A program made the position numbers and the translations under genes. DNA of 36,344 nucleotides. It comes from Fibrobacter sp. (lineage in GTDB: Bacteria; Fibrobacterota; Fibrobacteria; Fibrobacterales; Fibrobacteraceae). Shown piece by piece: positions 33,190 through 36,344 of this stretch. The notes under the pieces are model-generated. The model was not told where the DNA came from. It saw nothing but the letters and a program-made list of their open reading frames with translations, and did not search any database. The stretch lies in contig JAAYXQ010000027.1 of the NCBI GenBank assembly GCA_012515825.1, forward strand, positions 1 through 36,344. Direction: 5' to 3'. Numbering within the stretch: the stretch's first letter is position 1; the number at the start of each line of letters is the position of its first letter.

Positions 33190-34188
33190 ATGGAAGAAAA
33201 TGATTACGCTTTTCCTGATTTAGGTGAATTTAGGCTGATTCAAAGCTTACTAAAGGATCGATTCCCGTTATCGAATCCTTCTCCTAAACATCGTTTTTGG
33301 GTAGATGCTGGGGATGATGCTGCAGGTGTAGATGGTTGGCTTATTACAAAAGATTTATCTATGGAAAACACGCATTTTCTATTAGATTATTCGACTATGG
33401 CTCAAGCGGTAGAAAAGCATATAGTTTCTAATGTCTCTGATATTTCCTCTATGGGGGGAGTTCCGATGATCGCTTTCTTAGGTTTAGGATTGAATCGTCA
33501 TTGGAATGAAGATCAAAGAAATGCTTTGATAGATGCTTTTCAGAAGGGATTTAAATCTCGCGGTATCCGTCTTCTTGGAGGAGACACTGTGGTGGGAGAT
33601 GTTGGTTTTTTTTCTACGACTCTCCTTGGACAAACAACCTTAGTTCAGCCTTTAAAACGCTCTAGTGCAAAGCCTGGTGAACGTGTTTATGTTCAAGGAA
33701 CTCTTGGAAAATCAGCTGCAGGGCTTTGGGTATTATTAAATCATCCTGAGGATCGAAAAAAATGGTCTTCTCTTGTAGAATATCATTTGAGTCCTGTGAT
33801 CAAAGAACGTGCAGGAGAAGCTCTTGCCGAGATTCAATCTATAGGGGCCTGCATTGACATAAGCGATGGATTAAGTTCTGAGTTAAATCATATCGCCTCT
33901 TCTTCAAGAGTGCAACTCGTAATTGAAAAAGAAAGTTTACCTGTGGATCCTGAAGTTTTGGCTTTGTCTGAATATTACGGTTTGTCACCCTATGATTTTG
34001 CATTAAATGGGGGTGAAGAATATCAACTTCTTTTTACAAGTTCCTGTTCAAATAGTATATTCTATAATAATGATAGGATTGGTCCTGTTTATGATATTGG
34101 TTATGTTCAAGTCGGAAGTGGCGTTGAACAGATTAATTCTCAAGGGATAGTAGAACAAATGAACGCTCAATCATGGTCGCATTTATGA
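33190..34188 (+). CDS. thiL: Thiamine-monophosphate kinase
   Basis: Phosphorylates thiamine monophosphate to thiamine diphosphate with ATP. The 332-residue protein has the AIRS-like PurM fold motifs: VDAGDDAAG (metal-binding Asp pair), ITKDLSMENTHF, SNVSDISSMGGVP, LLGGDTVVG, CIDISDGLSSELNHIA and LNGGEEYQLLFT. Length fits the family. Preceded by an 81-base divergent region with the receiver-like gene. Its stop overlaps the pilB ATG by four bases (ATGA). Confidence 0.95.
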   Translation: MEENDYAFPDLGEFRLIQSLLKDRFPLSNPSPKHRFWVDAGDDAAGVDGWLITKDLSMENTHFLLDYSTMAQAVEKHIVSNVSDISSMGGVPMIAFLGLGLNRHWNEDQRNALIDAFQKGFKSRGIRLLGGDTVVGDVGFFSTTLLGQTTLVQPLKRSSAKPGERVYVQGTLGKSAAGLWVLLNHPEDRKKWSSLVEYHLSPVIKERAGEALAEIQSIGACIDISDGLSSELNHIASSSRVQLVIEKESLPVDPEVLALSEYYGLSPYDFALNGGEEYQLLFTSSCSNSIFYNNDRIGPVYDIGYVQVGSGVEQINSQGIVEQMNAQSWSHL

Positions 34189-36095
34189 ATAGAAATTCAA
34201 AAGCTAATATAGGTGAATTACTCCTTCGTCAAGGAATTATAGACGAAGATCAGCTCAAGCATGCGATGAGTGAACAAGAACGTACAGGAATTATGTTGAG
34301 TAAAATTCTTGTTCGTTTAGGTATGGTGAGTGAAGAGACTCTGACAAATATTCTTGGCGTGCAAATGCAATCCACAACTAAAATGCGCATTGGTGAAATG
34401 CTCATGGCGCAGGGCTATATTACAGAAGCTCAGTTGGATAAAGCACTTGAACAACAAAAAATAACAGGGCAACGTTTAGGAAAAACACTTGTTTCTTTAG
34501 GTTTTATGCCCGAAGAAAAACTCATAGAAATTTTATCAATACAGTTTGAAATTCCTTATGTTTCTTTGAGTAATTTTTCTTTTGATCCCGATGTCGTGAA
34601 GTATTTATCTGAAGACGTGTGTCGTGGGTATAATGTTGTTCCTTTATTTGTAAACTTAAAAGAAAAGATTTTAACGATAGCGATGTCTGATCCTACGAAC
34701 ATGCGAGTGATTGATATCGTTAAGTTTAAGGCTCAAATGGATATAGATGTGGTGATGGCTTCTGAAAAAGATGTTTCAGCAGCTATTGAACGTCTATACG
34801 CAGAACGAGTAAGTGCAGATGAAACGCTAAGCTCACTTTTAAGTGCATCTGACGAAAAAGATGAATTAGAAACTGTCGAACGAGATGGCTATAATCAAGA
34901 ACCAGAGTTGACTGATGAAGAAGGTCAGCAGGTGGTAAAGATTGTAACAACCTTGATTCATGAAGCTATTGCACGTGGAGCTTCTGATATTCACTTAGAG
35001 CCTCAAGAAACGTATTTGAAATTACGTTACCGTATTGATGGTGATCTTCAAGTGATGGCTCCTATCCCTGCGCGACTAATGGCTCAAATTCTATCAAGAA
35101 TTAAGCTGTTAGCAAAAATGGATATTGCAGAAAAAAGAAAGCCTTTGGATGGCCGTTTTACCGTGAGATACAGAGGCAGTGAAGTGGACTTACGTGTGAG
35201 CTCTTTCCCTGTTTCATTACGTAAACGAGGTGTTGCTGAAAAAATCGTTATGCGTATTTTAGACCCTAATTCAGGCCAATTCCCGCTGAAGGATATGGGG
35301 TTTGATCCACGTGTTTTCAAACAATTCTTAGAAGCCATTAATTTACCGAACGGCATTATTCTTGTGACTGGCCCAACAGGATCTGGTAAATCAACCACTC
35401 TTTATGCTTCGATTCGCGAAATTCTGGATTCCACAATTAATATTTCTACGATGGAAGACCCTGTGGAATTGAATGTGGATGGCGTGAATCAAGGGCAAAT
35501 CAATGTGGCGGCTGGCTTTACTTTTGCTGCTGGTATTCGAGCTCTTCTCCGTCAGGATCCAGACGTAATTATGATCGGTGAAATGCGCGATAGAGAAACG
35601 TCTTCCATGGCTATTGAAGCTGCCTTGACTGGTCACTTAGTGTTTAGTACACTTCATACGAATGATGCTTCTGGTGCTTTCCCTCGTTTGCTTGAAATGG
35701 ATCTTGAACCTTTCTTGGTCTCAACCGCAATTAAAGGTGTTTTAGCACAACGACTAGTGCGTCGTATATGTAAATATTGCAAGGAACCTTTGGATATTCC
35801 TCAAGAACTTCGTGATGAACTTCATCTCACTCCTGAGATGCAATTCTATCATGGAAAGGGTTGCCCGAAATGTGATGGTTCTGGATATAAAGGACGTTGC
35901 GGTATTTATGAATTTTTAGTCCCTAATGAAACTATTCGTAACTTGATTCTTAAAAGAGCTTCAGGTGACGATATTAAACGTGCTGCGATACAGGAAACGA
36001 ATTTGATTACTCTTCGAATGGATGGAATCCAAAAAGCCTTAGATGGTCTTACCACACTAGAACAAGCTCTTTCAGCATCGACAAAGGATGATTGA
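34185..36095 (+). CDS. pilB: Type IV pilus extension ATPase PilB (GspE family) with tandem MshEN domains
   Basis: A hexameric ATPase powering pilus polymerisation. I choose the ATG at 34185 (636 residues) because it forms an ATGA overlap with the thiL stop; the track start adds four residues. Two MshEN-type cyclic-di-GMP motifs lie in tandem: [23 protein letters not shown] near residues 9-31 and [23 protein letters not shown] near 69-91, each followed by a second half ([19 protein letters not shown]). The ATPase has Walker [10 protein letters not shown], an acidic Asp box, Walker B region [12 protein letters not shown] and the His box [19 protein letters not shown] ... CPKC zinc module lies near the end, typical of PilB/GspE. 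Next to pilMNOPQ on the chromosome, PilB is the favoured call over GspE. Confidence 0.93.
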   Translation: MNRNSKANIGELLLRQGIIDEDQLKHAMSEQERTGIMLSKILVRLGMVSEETLTNILGVQMQSTTKMRIGEMLMAQGYITEAQLDKALEQQKITGQRLGKTLVSLGFMPEEKLIEILSIQFEIPYVSLSNFSFDPDVVKYLSEDVCRGYNVVPLFVNLKEKILTIAMSDPTNMRVIDIVKFKAQMDIDVVMASEKDVSAAIERLYAERVSADETLSSLLSASDEKDELETVERDGYNQEPELTDEEGQQVVKIVTTLIHEAIARGASDIHLEPQETYLKLRYRIDGDLQVMAPIPARLMAQILSRIKLLAKMDIAEKRKPLDGRFTVRYRGSEVDLRVSSFPVSLRKRGVAEKIVMRILDPNSGQFPLKDMGFDPRVFKQFLEAINLPNGIILVTGPTGSGKSTTLYASIREILDSTINISTMEDPVELNVDGVNQGQINVAAGFTFAAGIRALLRQDPDVIMIGEMRDRETSSMAIEAALTGHLVFSTLHTNDASGAFPRLLEMDLEPFLVSTAIKGVLAQRLVRRICKYCKEPLDIPQELRDELHLTPEMQFYHGKGCPKCDGSGYKGRCGIYEFLVPNETIRNLILKRASGDDIKRAAIQETNLITLRMDGIQKALDGLTTLEQALSASTKDD

Positions 36096-36344
36096 TGTCT
36101 TGTCTTGTGGATGATGTTTTATTAAAAAAAGAATTAAACCAAGAACAATCCGCTGCAGCCCTTAAGATACAAGGGCCAATGCTTATTTTGGCGGGTGCTG
36201 GTTCTGGTAAAACTAGAGCAATCACTTATAAAATGGCTCACTTGATTTCAGCACATCATGTGGACCCTAGTCATATTCTTGCGGTCACCTTCACTAATAA
36301 GGCGGCTCGAGAAATGAAAGAACGCATACATCAAATATTAAAAG
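36095..36344 (+). CDS. pcrA: UvrD/PcrA/Rep-type DNA helicase (3' end outside window)
   Basis: Absent from the ORF track because it runs off the edge. It starts at ATG 36095, overlapping the pilB stop by one base (TGATG). The 83 codons visible read LNQEQSAA (Q motif), [11 protein letters not shown] (Walker A), then [17 protein letters not shown] (motif Ia), the standard start of superfamily 1A helicases. UvrD, PcrA or Rep cannot be told apart from this piece. Confidence 0.92.
   Translation, partial: MSCLVDDVLLKKELNQEQSAAALKIQGPMLILAGAGSGKTRAITYKMAHLISAHHVDPSHILAVTFTNKAAREMKERIHQILK

Noticed and set aside
1-36344. CRISPR array, prophage or insertion sequence
   Set aside because: No spaced direct repeats, transposase or phage genes were seen; the only tandem repeat is coding (in pilP).

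Overview
The window looks like a chromosomal segment of a low-GC, Gram-negative bacterium. Diderm features include several lipoproteins with a lipobox, a secretin (PilQ) and PilP. I infer a Fibrobacterota (Fibrobacter/Hallerella-like) host from serine-run linkers in secreted proteins, a C-terminal sorting-like tail on a secreted BNR protein, a pseudo-FGE (SUMF1-like) secreted protein and the overall gene mix. This placement rests on impression; no marker gene was compared. No phage, insertion sequence, integrase or CRISPR array was seen. Genes are packed tightly, with many ATGA or TAATG overlaps.

Layout. 1-5.3 kb: 3' part of a compact UvrA paralogue, a secreted SUMF1-fold protein and a four-helix membrane protein. 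5.3-6.4 kb (-): YchF. 6.6-10.3 kb (+): a CxxCH-containing lipoprotein, phosphatidylserine decarboxylase, a protein with an endonuclease III-type [4Fe-4S] loop, a second lipoprotein and a GerW/YtfJ protein, ending in a strong bidirectional terminator. 10.4-12.0 kb (-): secreted BNR_4 propeller protein. 12.3-18.5 kb (-): miaB and a SPOR protein, then tRNA-Leu, a membrane protein, panD, a LytR_C lipoprotein, rsfS and argS. 18.8-19.5 kb (+): DUF2334 deacetylase-like protein. 19.5-22.1 kb (-): M23 peptidase, tRNA-Ala and cyclophilin. 22.2-26.0 kb (+): pyrR, pyrB, a dihydroorotase homologue lacking its metal ligands, and a membrane PilZ protein. 26.1-31.7 kb (+): pilM-pilN-pilO-pilP(fusion)-pilQ behind a near-consensus promoter. 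31.7-33.1 kb (-): TIM-barrel-like protein and a receiver-like protein. 33.2-36.3 kb (+): thiL, pilB and the start of a UvrD/PcrA helicase.

How the genes fit together. The most coherent system is the type IV pilus machine. PilM/N/O/P form the alignment platform, PilQ the outer-membrane pore and PilB the extension ATPase. Two candidate cyclic-di-GMP receptors bracket it: the PilZ protein immediately upstream and tandem MshEN domains on PilB. Its PilP is unusually long: an AMIN-like module, a helical Lys/Glu/Ala repeat and an SH3-like module precede the PilP domain, while PilQ has no room for AMIN domains. The second coherent unit is pyrR-pyrB-pyrC', where the PyrC-like protein appears catalytically dead and probably serves as a structural partner of PyrB. 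The clearest structural oddity outside these is the UvrA paralogue missing its insertion domain.
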